From Euryodendron excelsum (taxonomy: Eukaryota > Streptophyta > Magnoliopsida > Ericales > Pentaphylacaceae), in the NCBI GenBank assembly GCA_033060915.1, contig CM065379.1, positions 28,388,318 to 28,452,317 of the forward strand: a stretch of 64,000 nucleotides of DNA, given 5' to 3'. Positions 9,941 to 21,093 of the stretch are shown here, one piece after another; the first letter of the stretch is position 1, and every line of letters begins with the position of its first letter. The notes beneath the pieces were generated by a model that was given only the letters and a program-made list of their open reading frames with translations, made no database searches and was not told where the DNA came from. The position numbers were made by a program, and so were the translations under genes.

Positions 9941-12900
9941 CCTATTTAAATTTTCGCACTTCCCCCCTCTCTCTTCTCTCTCCAACCCACTTGGGTTTTC
10001 TCTATTTTAATCCCCCATCTCTTTCCCACCCTTTCTTTGCATGCTTGAAATAAGGGGATTCCCGGTCCATGTGTAGGATTGGACTATGGGAGAGTCACCG
10101 TGTCGGGGGCTTTCTTCTAGTCTAACCAAAGACCACGTGGGTCCGGCCCCCTTGATTATGTGGTGAAACCTTAGCCTTGTATGTGCACGACCCCAAATTG
10201 CATTGTGTATATCATAGTCTTGCATCTTCCAAAATTCATTTTCAAACTTGTTTTCAAAAATTGTTTTCAAACTTGTTTTCAAACTTGTTTTCAAAATTGC
10301 ATCAAAAGCTCTTTTTCAAAAACATGTTTTCAAAATCACAATCCTAGGGTGATTCTAGCCTTTCCATGGCTAGGGTTGCTTTAGGAAAGTGTTACATTAA
10401 AAGTGACATTTTGGTCTATATTTTCAAGTCTTGTTGTTTTCAAAACCGCTTTCCTAAAGTGGTTCTAGCCTTCTTATGGTTAGAATTGCTTTAGGAAAGT
10501 GAGATGTTTTTACACCTTCTTAAAACTCTCTTTAAAAATCTCTTCCTAAAAATCTCTTTTTCAACATACTTTCCTAAAACTCCCCTCTTCAAAATTGATT
10601 TCAAAAACTCCCTTCCAAAATCTATTTTTCAAAACTCCCTTTTTCAACTACTTTCCAAAATCCTCTCCCCAAAATCCACTTTCTAAAAACCTTCCCCAAA
10701 GATCTTTCGAAAAACTCTCTTCAACAATCTTTAACCAAAAACCTTTCCAGAAAAACCTTTTCCAAAAATCTTTCTAAAAACTCTCTTCCCAAAATTTTTC
10801 TTCTAGAAACTCTCCTCTAGGATCTTCTTTCCAAAAAACACGTTTCTAAAAATACACTTTCCGAAACTCCCTTTTTCCTAAAATCTTTTTCCAAAAACTC
10901 CCTCTCCAAATTCATTTTCCAAAAACTCCTCCCTAGGATTCCCTTCTAGAAAACCTTCGTTTCCAAAAATGCACTTTCCAAAAACTCTTTCCTTAGAAGC
11001 CCAAGTCAAGCTGTAGAACTCGCAATTAGGAAACCTTAATTTTCTTTTCAAAAACATGATTTTCAAACTTTGCCCCAAACCTAGGTTTCCAAAATCTCTA
11101 GTTTTCACATCCGAACTATACATGTTTCCAAAGCCTCCTTTCTACGTCAAAACGGCAATTTTCCAAATCTAGGGTTTCTAGAATCTCCCTTTCCAAATCC
11201 TATCTTCCCTTTAGGAAACCGAATCAAATTTTCCCATTTAGGAAACTAGATCCCGTCCTCCGTTTTTGGAAACAAAATCAAACATTTCTCTTTTAGAAAC
11301 CAAATCCAATCATTTCGTAATCCAAACCTTTCTTAATTCAATTCCTTCCTAAACCATAAGTTTCCTAAACTTAAACTTTAAATCTTTCCTTAAATTTCAA
11401 AATCCAAATCTTTCCTAAACTTTCACTTTCCTAAACCTTAAGTTCCCAAAACTTGAACATAAAAATCTTTCCTAAATTTTAAAACTCAATTTTCAAATCT
11501 TTCCTAATCTAACCCTTTCCTAATTCTACTCTCTTTTCAAATCTTAACTTTTCAAATCTAAGTTTTCAAACCTTTCTTAAACTCAAACTTTTTCTTAATT
11601 TTCAAGATTTTCTAAAAACTCTAAAATTTTCTAAAATCTTAAATCTTTCTAAACTCTAAAACTTTCTAAATCCTAAACTTTCCAAATTTCAAATCTTTCT
11701 AAAATTCTAATCTTTCCAAATTCAAAACTTTCCAAATTCAAAACTTTCTTAAGTTAAATCTTTCTAAACCCAAATCTTTCTAAATTCTAAACTTTCCAAA
11801 ACTTCAAAATCTTTTCAAATCTAAGACTTTTCTAAACTCAAAATTTTCTTAATTCAAACATTTCCTAAACTAAAAACTTTCCTTTTTCAAACCTTTCCCA
11901 AAACGAAACTTCCTTATTTTTAAAACTTCCTTGTTTTCAAAACTTTCCAAAATCAAAACTTCTCTTTTCAAACATTTCTAAATTCGAAACTTTCCTAAGT
12001 TGAAACTTTCTTAAACCCAAACTTTTCCTAATTTGAATACTTTCCTAAGTTGAAACTTTCCTAAACCAAAACTTTCCTAATTCACAACTCGGAACTTTCC
12101 AAAAATGAAACTTTCCAAGTTCGAAACTTTCCTAAATCGGGCCTTTCCTAATTCAAACCTTTCCTAAATCCAATCTTTCTTAAATTCTCAAGTCTTTCCT
12201 AGGTCTCCTACCTTTTCCTAAGTCTAGGTTTCCTAAACCTCCATCTTTCCAAAACCAAGTCTTTCCAAAATCAATCTTTTCAAATCAAAGTCCAATCTTT
12301 CCAATTTCAATTTCCAATCTCCTTTTCTAATCTCAAATCAAATCCAATTTTCAATTCAATCTCTTTCTTCCAATCCAATCTCTCTCTTCAAATCAATCCC
12401 TTTTCAATCGGACTCCGGTCTGAACTACGACTGACCTGATTCCCCCAAAGGGATACGTAGGCAACCTTCATAGGTGCGGTCACAACACTTTTCAAACTTT
12501 CAATTCCACCCTCATGGGTGTGGTTTTCAAAATCTTTTCAAATCTAAAATTCCAATTTCAACTTTTTTTTTTAATTTTCAAATCCCAATTTCAAAATTGT
12601 CGAACTTTCCAATTTCAAATTCTATCTCTTCAAATCTATTTTCAAATCAATTTCTTTTCAACCTTATTTCCAAATCTGTTTTTCAATTTTCTCTTATTTT
12701 GCACTTGCATATCATGCATCATGTTAGTTTATAAACATTGTTTTCTAAAGTGAATAGGGTTGAACTATGGTTAGTTAAAGACTCTCATAGGTGAATCTAG
12801 GGTAGATTAACATGTAGGTACCGAAAGGGCGGGGTAGGGTGATAGCTTAGTGCGTCTTCCCTACACGTAACCAACCTCCGAACCTAGATCACTGTTTTTC

Positions 12901-13252
12901 AAAGACCAAAAAGGAGTCATTTTTCTAAAACTTGCTAAATGTTTTCCAAAGGTTGCCAAACAACCTGTTTTCTTAAAAACCCTCTCTCGAGGAGATATTT
13001 TCAAATCATTTTCCAAAAACCCTAAGTGTAGTCTTCGGATTATTCTTAGTTTTTAGGTGACCTAACTCACCTTAATCAAGTTAGGTGGCGACTCCAAATA
13101 TTTTTCAAAAGCCCTTTATTCAAACCAATTTTTCAATTCAAACCTAGTCGCACTCATTCTTTTAGGAGGGTGAGTTCTAACGAAAGAGTACAGCATTTTT
13201 TCCGCTTGTGTGAGTATTCCTCGAGTGCGAAAAATCTGGGCGCGACAGTGAG

Positions 13253-13325
13253 TTCTAACGAGTGAGTACATCATTTTTCCCGCTTGTGTGAGTATTCTCC
13301 TAGTGCGAAAAATCTGGGTGTGACA
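13253..13325 (+). mobile_element. 5' LTR of Element 1, terminal segment
   Basis: The last 73 bp of the interrupted LTR, ending AATCTGGGTGTGACA. The preceding GTGAG (13248-13252) is the second copy of the target duplication of the nested solo LTR. The primer binding site follows two bases later. Confidence 0.88.
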
Positions 13326-13327
13326 GT

Positions 13328-13345
13328 TGGCGACTCCACTGGGGA
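13328..13345 (+). other. Primer binding site of Element 1
   Basis: TGGCGACTCCACTGGGGA lies two bases after the LTR end and begins with TGG, complementary to a tRNA 3' CCA. This form is used by Tat/Ogre-type elements, where a tRNA-Arg primer is usually proposed; the exact tRNA was not checked. Confidence 0.85.
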
Positions 13346-13519
13346 TACTTAGAGAGTTAGGCCGTAGTCATGTCTCTTTACCCTTTACCCATGTAGAGTC
13401 TTCAATTAACTTGGTTCAATCCTATTCGCTTTAAATTTTTAGAACTAGATTTTCAAAATTGTTTTAAAAAAGACATGCATTTATTCATATTATCTTGTAT
13501 TATATTTGTCATCCACATA

Positions 13520-13545
13520 CTAACACTTACATCTTTGTTTTGTAG
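13520..13545 (+). promoter_or_regulatory. Acceptor-like splice site with branch point
   Basis: CTAAC at 13520-13524 fits the plant branch-point consensus. It is followed by a T-rich stretch and TTTTGTAG ending at 13545. Element B has TTTTTGTAG at the same relative position (50798). With the donor-like site in the LTR leader this would define a leader intron. Splicing is inferred, not observed. Confidence 0.55.
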
Positions 13546-13603
13546 GTGCGCTTTTAGCTTAAGTTTTATTAACTACTTTGCATGAATGTGATAAACAGGA
13601 TGA

Positions 13604-13879
13604 ATGAGAGTTGTTGGGCTCTTTCCTCCACTTTTAAAAATCACACACACACTGCATGTGCACTTGCATTCTGCATACTTGCATTATTACCCTGATATGT
13701 CCATTCTAGTTAGAAAGGGGGAATGGTATATTGGTTATGGGCAAGGTACTGTGTCAGTTTCTTCGCATACAGCCTCTTCATGGTTCCCCCACTCGGATCA
13801 CCAACCGATCATGGCACCACCTCGGGGAGTGGGCCTAGGTTTGAAGATCCGGGGACCGAGCCTTTTTAGGACGCATTAG
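13604..13879 (+). CDS. Possible short leader ORF, 91 aa, unknown
   Basis: The first ATG-initiated frame after the acceptor-like site encodes 91 residues, rich in His and Ser. Element B has an alignable frame from 50884 (starting MGVVEPF against MRVVGLF here). It keeps phase through a 3-base length difference and then stops earlier (SVS followed by a stop). I recognise no domain and no known family. It may be a conserved non-coding leader with a chance open frame. It lies about 58 nt downstream of the putative splice junction. Confidence 0.25.
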   Translation: MRVVGLFPPLLKITHTLHVHLHSAYLHYYPDMSILVRKGEWYIGYGQGTVSVSSHTASSWFPHSDHQPIMAPPRGVGLGLKIRGPSLFRTH

Positions 13880-16119
13880 TCAACCCTCAACCTCATACTC
13901 GTATAGACACCATGCATAGCCGAACCGCTGTCGGATTTAAGACACGAGCACCGTTTTCAAAACCACGGAGGAAAGGGCAACTGCTCTTACTTTCATTTAT
14001 ACCTGTCTATTCCTACTATTATATTGACTGTATTCATACTGTTATAATGCCTAATTAACTGCTCATGCATGCACGTTTATCTTGCTAGTGCATTCTCTCC
14101 TTATACTCTTTGCACACCCATGTTCATGCATTCAATATTTCATGTCAAGACAAGAGTTCCAAGTAACTCAAGTCATTGCATTTTCATACATATGATCAAC
14201 CCATTGAGAGGGACACCAGGGTCACTCTCCCTTGCATTAAACCTACCCAAACCCTAAGGGTTCCTTTGTAACCCTAAGGACTCATTGCATGCATCTCAAT
14301 TCATTCCATAAGAGGGGCCCCAATCCCTCTATGCTCACGGAGAAAGGATTGCCATGAAGACAAGGGATAACCAATCAGCAAGGTCTCTCAATGACCTCCT
14401 CGACATCAAATCCAAGGAAGGCGAATCCAAAGACTCAAGAGTAGTTTAGGTTTTCTTTTGTAAAACTAGATAGGTGGAAGTCCAAAGGAAAATGTTCCCC
14501 CTCCCCCTGTTTAAAATGTATTTCAATTCTTTTGTATCTTAAACCCCAAAATTCAATGTACTTCTTTATTTTTTGCGAATGAATGGATAGATGATTGTAT
14601 GAATGGATGAAGGTTCCCACTCAACAGTAAGGTACCTGCATACAGGGACAAACCCCCTATCTCCAAATGTGAGCCAATACATCATGTTTAGTCTCCCTCT
14701 CGAGCAGGGGCACCCATAGGACATGCATTGCATAAAAATGTTCAAATCAAGGCACTAACTTCTTTTTTTTTTTCTTCTTTTGTTTCTTGTTTTCTATCCT
14801 CCCCCTCCTCATCTCCAAGTACTAAGAGAACCGAAGACAAAAGCAAGACAAGAAAGGGGGTTTTCTCAATCACTCACTTATTATCATCATATTGCTTACA
14901 TGTTCACTTTTTTTATTGCTTATGTATCCACATCCATTCCAAGACAAGAGTTCCAAGAAACTCAAGTCATTTCATTCTCATGCATCTAATCAACCGTAGA
15001 GAGAAAAGAGCAATCCGATCTCATGTTAATCGAACCTACCAAACTTCCTACGAGTTCTTAAACTCTAATGATTCATGGCATGCATAGAATCATATCTCGA
15101 GAGAGGCCCAAATCTCTCTCAGTCTATGGAGGCGAGATTGCCCACATAGGGAATCATTAACTGGCCCATGCCGAAGTGTTATTGTATTGCATAATAGGGG
15201 CAAAACCCCACCTCCAAAATGGACTTGTCATCATTCCTAGACTCCCTCAAAGAAGGGACCTCCATAGGACAGCATTGCATAGAACCCCCAACTCCACATG
15301 CTAACTACATATTTTTTTTCTTTTTTTTTTTCAGGTCAAAGAGCACAACCGAACTCATGGAAACCCCTCTAATGTCATTCCCAATTCAAACTCATGCAAG
15401 GATAAGCCCGGCTATTGAAGGAGGCCGAACCTACATGAAGGAATAATTAACCATCCATCCGCAAGACATTACCCCTATGCAACTACCCGTGCGCCACGCC
15501 AAGACAATCACTATCCATGTAGAAGAGGACCTCACCATTTGTGAAGTCTTGTCAGACCCGTGCATTGCAATAACACATCCTCTAACTTCCAAATGCATGA
15601 AAAATATTGTGAACTCGCCCTCCATTGATACACCTAATGAATGAAGCACCAAAAGGTTGATGTAGTCCTAAAACCCTATTAAGGATTCTCACCAAAAGGC
15701 CCACAGGAAAAGGGAGGTTTTCATAAAATTCATCTGTTTCCTTTTTGTCTGTCTATTTTCTCACATATCTTATTTAAATAAATACACATGCCGTGCATTC
15801 ATGATTTGAAATGAAAAAGATGAAGTTTTCGATTTATCCCCTTTGTCTCATACTCTTGTGGAGTATTGTTACGTTTAAGGATTCTTTCCCATTTAGTGAT
15901 GACTCGACTTGAAGGATGGGATAACATAGGCCACCTATTTAAAAGGGGTTAAAACCTTCGAGAGACAAAGAGAGAATGAGAGATAGGGGGAAGACAGTCT
16001 TAATAGAGAAGTGCAGAGTTTATTGAAAAAGTGACACTTGCGTGATATCCTGGCTAAGCGATGGGCAGCCGAGTCCCTAAAATGATGAGAAGCCAATGTT
16101 CTACTTATCCCAAATAAAC

Positions 16120-16610
16120 ACTACCATTTGCTCAACCCACTAGAGCCGTACATAATTTATTTTTAGATATCCCCAAACCTATAACCACCCCCCACATTGG
16201 GGTGAGCACAGAATAGTTGATTTGATAGAACATATAGGGTTTCACTAACAGAAACACATCATCCCTAGGAGTAATGTCTAAATTTTGTACAAAGGCTTTA
16301 TGGACTAAGCAATTCAATTTGAAATGATTAGAGGCCCTCAATTCTACTACCATACACAAAAACAATCCTTTTGCTTAACCCATTAGTGCCTCGCAGAAAG
16401 CAGAAGATTCTTCTTGTTAACCCCGATCCGAAACCATTTCCCCACATTGGGGCAGACAGGCAGCAGAAGATCTGGTGGAGAATGGTGAGAACAGTCCTAA
16501 AAGAAGTCTTCTCGGATTGAGGGCTTAGCTGTTTATCGCTCTGCAAAGGGCATGCGAGTTGTCGCTCGAGCCATGGTGGCATTTTGGAGATCTGAGAGAG
16601 AAAACCAAGT
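16120..16610 (+). repeat. Diverged tandem duplication, about 245-bp unit
   Basis: Two successive blocks share ordered landmarks: a segment with GCTCAACCCACTAGAGCC or GCTTAACCCATTAGTGCC, then CCCCACATTGGGGTGAGCACAG or its variant with GGCAGACAGG. The landmarks lie about 245 bp apart. Each CCCCACATTGGGG is itself an imperfect inverted repeat. No coding function is visible. Confidence 0.6.
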
Positions 16611-16879
16611 GAGAACAGAAAAACCCCAAACAGTAACCCTGTAGAAAGTAGGGATAGGATAGCAAACCAAAAGGTCAAGATCCTTGGAGAATGGTGCAAA
16701 TGCTATCACACCCCGATATGAATGAGACAAAACTTAATGGGGCAGAATCCTGGAAAGGAAACAGAATCTTGAGAGTATGGGCCCTGGGGCAATCCTGGGG
16801 CATTCTTTGTAAATAGCTTATATACATGTAATACTAATGCGTCCATGATATGTATAACCTGTACATCCATTTAGATTCT

Positions 16880-17130
16880 TATGTAGTTTATTCATGCATT
16901 CAACTGCATTCCAGTATGAACATGTTCATTCGTAAGGAAGTAGGTTATGCATTTAATTCAATTCTTACATAAATCTGTGCATTTATCACCAAAAAAATGG
17001 GGGACATTGCATTCAATTCCATTCCTATATGTGCATTATCCAAAAGTATAACATGCATTCAATTCCACTTCTGTGTGAACTTGTGCATTCATAAAAAAAT
17101 AAATCATGCATTTAATCCCATGTGCAATCA
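16880..17130 (+). repeat. About 65-70 bp tandem repeats with CATGCATTCAATTCC
   Basis: Degenerate units carry CATGCATTCAATTCCATT, then a stretch such as CTATATGTGC, then GTGCATTCATNAAAAA, roughly four times. The related stretch in Element A is at 29475-29610. Confidence 0.65.
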
Positions 17131-18439
17131 TCATAAAAAATAAAAAATGACGCCCTTTACCAGGGCATTTTTAAAATTGTTTTTGTACAAAACTAACTCT
17201 ATGTCTTTCCCTCTCTCTCAAATAAGAAACAAGGAACAAGGTAAAACACAAAAAGGAGCTAAAGCCACCATTCAGACATCTACAGCACCGTTACACACCT
17301 TAGAAAGCTTAGATTTCCATGGCCGACAAGAAACAGAGAATGGGGCAGTGACCCACCCTCGACCTCCCTAATTGAATGACTTTTGAATCGGGATACCATG
17401 TATGTTGAAAAAGGGGAGTAACGAATAAGTGTCTGATCACTCAAAGCTGGAATAATGAAGCATATTCCCGAAAATGAGCATCAACAATCTATTGGAATCT
17501 CATAAAACTCACAAAGGCCTCCCCTACAACTATAGGAGCATATGGGTGCCCCTCATGAATCCTGGCAAGCAGTACACGTAATCAGCAATCAACCACGTCA
17601 TGCCCTCGAGGAGAAACACCCAGAATCTTAAGAAAAACAAAGCTGGGGCCACCATATGAGAGACTGACCAATCTTGAGAAGCATGCCAATCCCCTCTCCG
17701 TTGCAAACTCAAAATTAGAGAAACAAGAACTTCATTGAGACATAAGGAAACTGGGGCAGCAAATCAGAAGAAAAGGCTGTAAAATGGAGCCCAAGCTGAA
17801 AAATGACAATGGTGATGCAGCCACAAGGAAAAGTAGGTCCCATAATGTCAGGTGAACCATCCCAAAGACCTAGGAGGAAGCCATACTCATGGGGCGTAGG
17901 GGCAAGCTCACATTCTCCAAAATGGAAGAGAGACAGGTCAGGTGGCCAAAAAGGAATCACTATAAGAAAACAAGCTACACTAACATAAGAGAAGCCACGC
18001 AACCAAAGGACCAGTGAAAATGTCTTGCTCATCTAGAGGATACCCGTCATACCAAACCTAGAGTCAGCACAAAATAGCGTCGGCCATCCCAAAAGTCAAA
18101 AGTGGGAAACTTCGATGTCCATCTCATCCTCGAAGGCTGGCTCAACCGAAGGGAAGGGGTCGATTGGAAGCTTACTCCCCTCCTCCCACTTTGGCTAGAA
18201 GGTGCTTGATTGGCAGAGTGCTGACTACCCCTAGAGCGGCTGGAGCTGCAGACAGAATCTGTCTGGGCCACCTTCCTGAAGTAGTGGCTCCCCTTGGAAC
18301 CGTCATTGCCCACGTATGCCGTCCTGAAAGGTGAGTTAAGGTAAGAAGTATTAATACATGGTATATGTAGTTCAAAACATAAGAAATAAAAGCAAGAAAC
18401 AAATTAATAATGATAATAACCAAAGAAAAAATATAAATG

Positions 18440-19270
18440 AAAATGAATGACACAACTTTCATATAAATTTTACTCAAACCAACTTAAAGTGTTTCTTAAA
18501 CTTTTCAATCAAAGGTTTTTTTTTTCTAAAATCGACTCTCAAAGATTTCTTACAAAGTTATTTTTCCAAAAACAATTTTCGAAAAGTTTCTTAACTTCGT
18601 CCCTTCAAGAGTTTCTTTTTCAAAATCAGTTTCCAAGGGGTTTCCTATTATTTTCCTCCAAAAGTTTTCAAAAAACTCTTTCTTCTAAAAATTCCTTTCC
18701 AAAATCGATTTTCAAAAGGTTTTCTAATTCTCTCTTCCAAAAGTTCATCTTCAAAATCACTTCTTAAAATCAAATTCTACTTCGAAAATCAGGGTCAAAA
18801 ATCATTTTCAAAATCATATCTCAAAATTTTTTTTTTTTTCAATCCATCTCCAAGTTTTTCTGATTCAGTTCTTCAAGAAAATCCCTTTTCCAATTAGGTT
18901 TAAGATTCCCCCCAAACTATTCTTTAAAAAGAGTCTTAAATAAAATAAATCCTTAAAAATTTTCAAGGTTTCACTCCAAAAAATTCTTCCTTCCAAAATT
19001 TCTATTAAGTTCCAAAGTTTTCCATCCTAAATCCTTGTCAATCTCAAAAAATTTCCAAATCCGACAGAGTTCTTAAATTCCTACCTCCAAAATGTCTCCT
19101 AAAATGCTATTTTCCAAAATCTTTCCAAGTTTTCTATCTAACAAGATTTCAAAATTCAAGTCTTTAGCTCAAAATGAATTCCTTACACATTCTGGGCAGG
19201 TTTGCCCCCTTTCCTGCCAAATCTCATTTTCGAAGGCCTTCTTAGCTCGTTATCCATTTTCGACCGCCGT
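18440..19270 (+). repeat. G-poor, TTTCAAAA-rich tract near the 3' end of Element 1
   Basis: Low-complexity sequence dominated by TTTTCAAAATC, TTCTTTCC and similar words. It is comparable to 45000-46560 in Element A. No gene is supported; the short frames here follow from composition. Confidence 0.7.
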
Positions 19271-19339
19271 TGTCAAAAGATTTCCAATGTCCGTCCCTCC
19301 GACTGCCTCGCGGTCAACATGGGACTCTTACTTTTATCG

Positions 19340-19370
19340 TTTTCTGTCTTTGACAAGCAAAGACAGAAAA
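19340..19370 (+). other. Perfect hairpin next to the polypurine tract
   Basis: TTTTCTGTCTTTG (19340-19352), loop ACAAG, then CAAAGACAGAAAA (19358-19370): a 13-bp perfect stem. Element A has a partly decayed copy with the same loop at about 47024-47055. Confidence 0.85.
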
Positions 19371-19381
19371 AGAGGGGCAGC
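19365..19381 (+). other. Polypurine tract of Element 1
   Basis: AGAAAAAGAGGGGCAGC immediately precedes the TGTAAGCACC start of the 3' LTR. Position and purine content fit the plus-strand primer of an LTR element. Confidence 0.75.
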
Positions 19382-19570
19382 TGTAAGCACCCCAATTTTG
19401 ACCGCTCAGCAGTCTACGCTCCGTCCAGGCTTGTACTCAAGTCAATATGGATGTATTCCAATCGAAATTCACTCTCTAAGTCAAAATCCCATCTGTCCAT
19501 TGCTTCGAGGGCTCGCCAGGCCAAAATAGAGGTAAAATGACCAAAATGTCCTTAGGGGCATTGTTATCTC

Positions 19571-20100
19571 CAATCCCTCTCGAGAGAGAGTTTATTCCTC
19601 GAGACGGTTCCAAATCAAGCACGTCTTTTCGAAGACGGTAAGTCCCCTTTCTAATCCCTCTCTCGAGACAGTTTATTCCTCGAGACGGTTCCAAATCAGG
19701 CATGTCTTTTCAGAGACGGTAAGTCCCCTTTCCAATCCCTCTCTCGAGATAGTTTATTCCTCGAAACGGTTCCAAATCAGGCACGTCTTTTCGGAGACGA
19801 TAAGTCCCCTTTCCACTCCCTCTCTCGAGACAATTTATTCCTCGAGACGGTCCCAAATCAGGCACGCCTTTTCAGTGACGGTAAGTCCCCTTTCAAATCC
19901 CTCTCTCGAGACAGTTTATTCCTAGAGACAGGTTCCAAATTAGGCACGTCTTTTCGAGGACGGTAAGTCCCCTTTCGAATCCCTCTTTCGAGACAGTTTA
20001 TTCCTCGAGACGGTTCCAAATTAGGCACGTCTTTTTGGAGAAGATAAGTCCCCTTTCCAATCTCTCTCGAGAGATAGTTTATTCCTCGAGACGGTCCGAG
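19571..20100 (+). repeat. 81-bp tandem repeat, seven units
   Basis: The core CTCGAGACAGTTTATTCC followed by CTCGAGACGG recurs at about 19575, 19660, 19740, 19820, 19902, 19985 and 20065, with small sequence and length changes (79-83 bp). Confidence 0.88.
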
Positions 20101-20658
20101 TAACGAAAATACTCGTAAACATCAGAACCGTTCGAGTAGCGAAATGATCATTTTACCCCTGATGGGCCGGTCGCGTCTTCTAACCATACCTGCTCTAGTA
20201 TCAAATCGGCAATCTTTCGGAGCACTCTTGATAGTATTTTTAATATTTGAATCCCATCCTGGTCAATTCAAAACCAATTTCTGTGTTTCACTATTCAAAT
20301 AACCATTTTGCACCAGGGGGACCAGTTTGGTTATCAAACCAGTTAGCACTGGGATACTCTTTTAGAGGTTCCCGTCCATCACCAACCTTCTAGATCATTC
20401 TCGGACTTTCTGGAGTCACTTCTAATAAAGTTAGGCTAAAATTGCATGGTAGTCACTAGGACAGACGCCCAAATCTTCTACCTTGCATCCTAAGGGTTAA
20501 AAGATCTATGTCTTGCTGCCTCAAAAGTTTCCCAAAGGGATTGGCATTAGTAGTAGTGGTGCCAAGCCAAAAAATGGCCTGGCGCCACTCCTAGCGGTGC
20601 CAAGCTTAAATACCAACTGGCACCGCTACAATTGGTGGCAATTCCTATTCTAATTGCC

Positions 20659-20666
20659 TTTAAATA
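20659..20666 (+). promoter_or_regulatory. Decayed TATA box in the 3' LTR of Element 1
   Basis: TTTAAATA replaces the TATAAATA of the other copies at the same position, between a GGTGGCAATT decayed palindrome and the leader. It is probably weakened. Confidence 0.5.
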
Positions 20667-21093
20667 TAGACCCCTTACTACGTAAAAAGAATTCGCAAAC
20701 TCAATCCAGAAGCACTCCCTCATAGAAAACAGGCTTCTAAACCCTAGTTCTCTCAAGCCTCCTTCAAACCCTAGCCTCCCAACACTTTATACACACAAAC
20801 CCTAGCTTCTATACACTCCATACACTCAAATAGAAGCCTCCAAGCATCCTTTGAAGATCAAGTGCTGCGTGTTCAAAGCTCTCAAAGGGAAGCAAATAAA
20901 GTAATCAAAGCATAGAAAAGAGATAAGGTAGGTTTTTTATTAGTCTATGCAATCCCCCCTTTATCTTCTCTCTCCAAACCCACTTGGGTTTTCTTCTATT
21001 TTAATCCCCATCTTTTACCTCCTCTTCTTACATGCTTGAAGCAAGGGACTTCCTAGTTCATGCCTAGGAAAGTCTTAGAGAGGATTACCGTAC

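Larger units (their letters stand above)
7859..13247 (+). mobile_element. Solo giant LTR nested in the 5' LTR of Element 1
   Basis: A complete LTR of 5389 bp from TGTAAGCACC to GGGCGCGACA. It is flanked by a perfect 5-bp target duplication, GTGAG at 7854-7858 and 13248-13252. It sits only 73 bp before the 3' end of an older LTR of the same family, and the interrupted sequence (GAGGGTGAG / TTCTAACGAG) resumes exactly after the second GTGAG. No primer site or interior follows, so it is a solo LTR left by LTR-LTR recombination. It contains all standard parts: U3 repeats, GGCGCC cluster, TATA at 9592, leader, donor-like site and G-poor tract (about 10205-12420). Confidence 0.93.
13326..19381 (+). 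mobile_element. Interior of Element 1, a non-coding (LARD-like) element
   Basis: About 6.1 kb between a primer site (13328) and a polypurine tract (19371-19381), flanked by LTRs with matching GTGTGACA ends. I see no gag, protease, reverse transcriptase or integrase. About 13346-14760 aligns by eye with the leader of Element B (50579-52070), and about 14745-17370 with Element A (27118-29850). The stretch 15330-15660 may be a decayed coding remnant, but I recognise no domain. From 17370 to 18440 I see nothing identifiable. The 18440-19270 part is T/A/C-rich like the LTR tracts. It would depend on proteins supplied by another element. Confidence 0.8.
19382..21093 (+). mobile_element. 3' LTR of Element 1, first segment
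   Basis: Starts TGTAAGCACCCCAATTTTGACC and contains seven 81-bp units, shortened 158-bp repeats, GGCGCC motifs (20535-20600), a decayed TATA (20659), the leader and an AAG/GTAGGT donor-like site (20938). It is interrupted at 21094 by a minus-strand LTR. CGTAC at 21089-21093 is the left target duplication of that insertion. Confidence 0.88.

Noticed and set aside
17803..18477. Host-like genes in the Element 1 interior
   Set aside because: Only overlapping short frames without domains, lying within an element bounded by primer site and polypurine tract.
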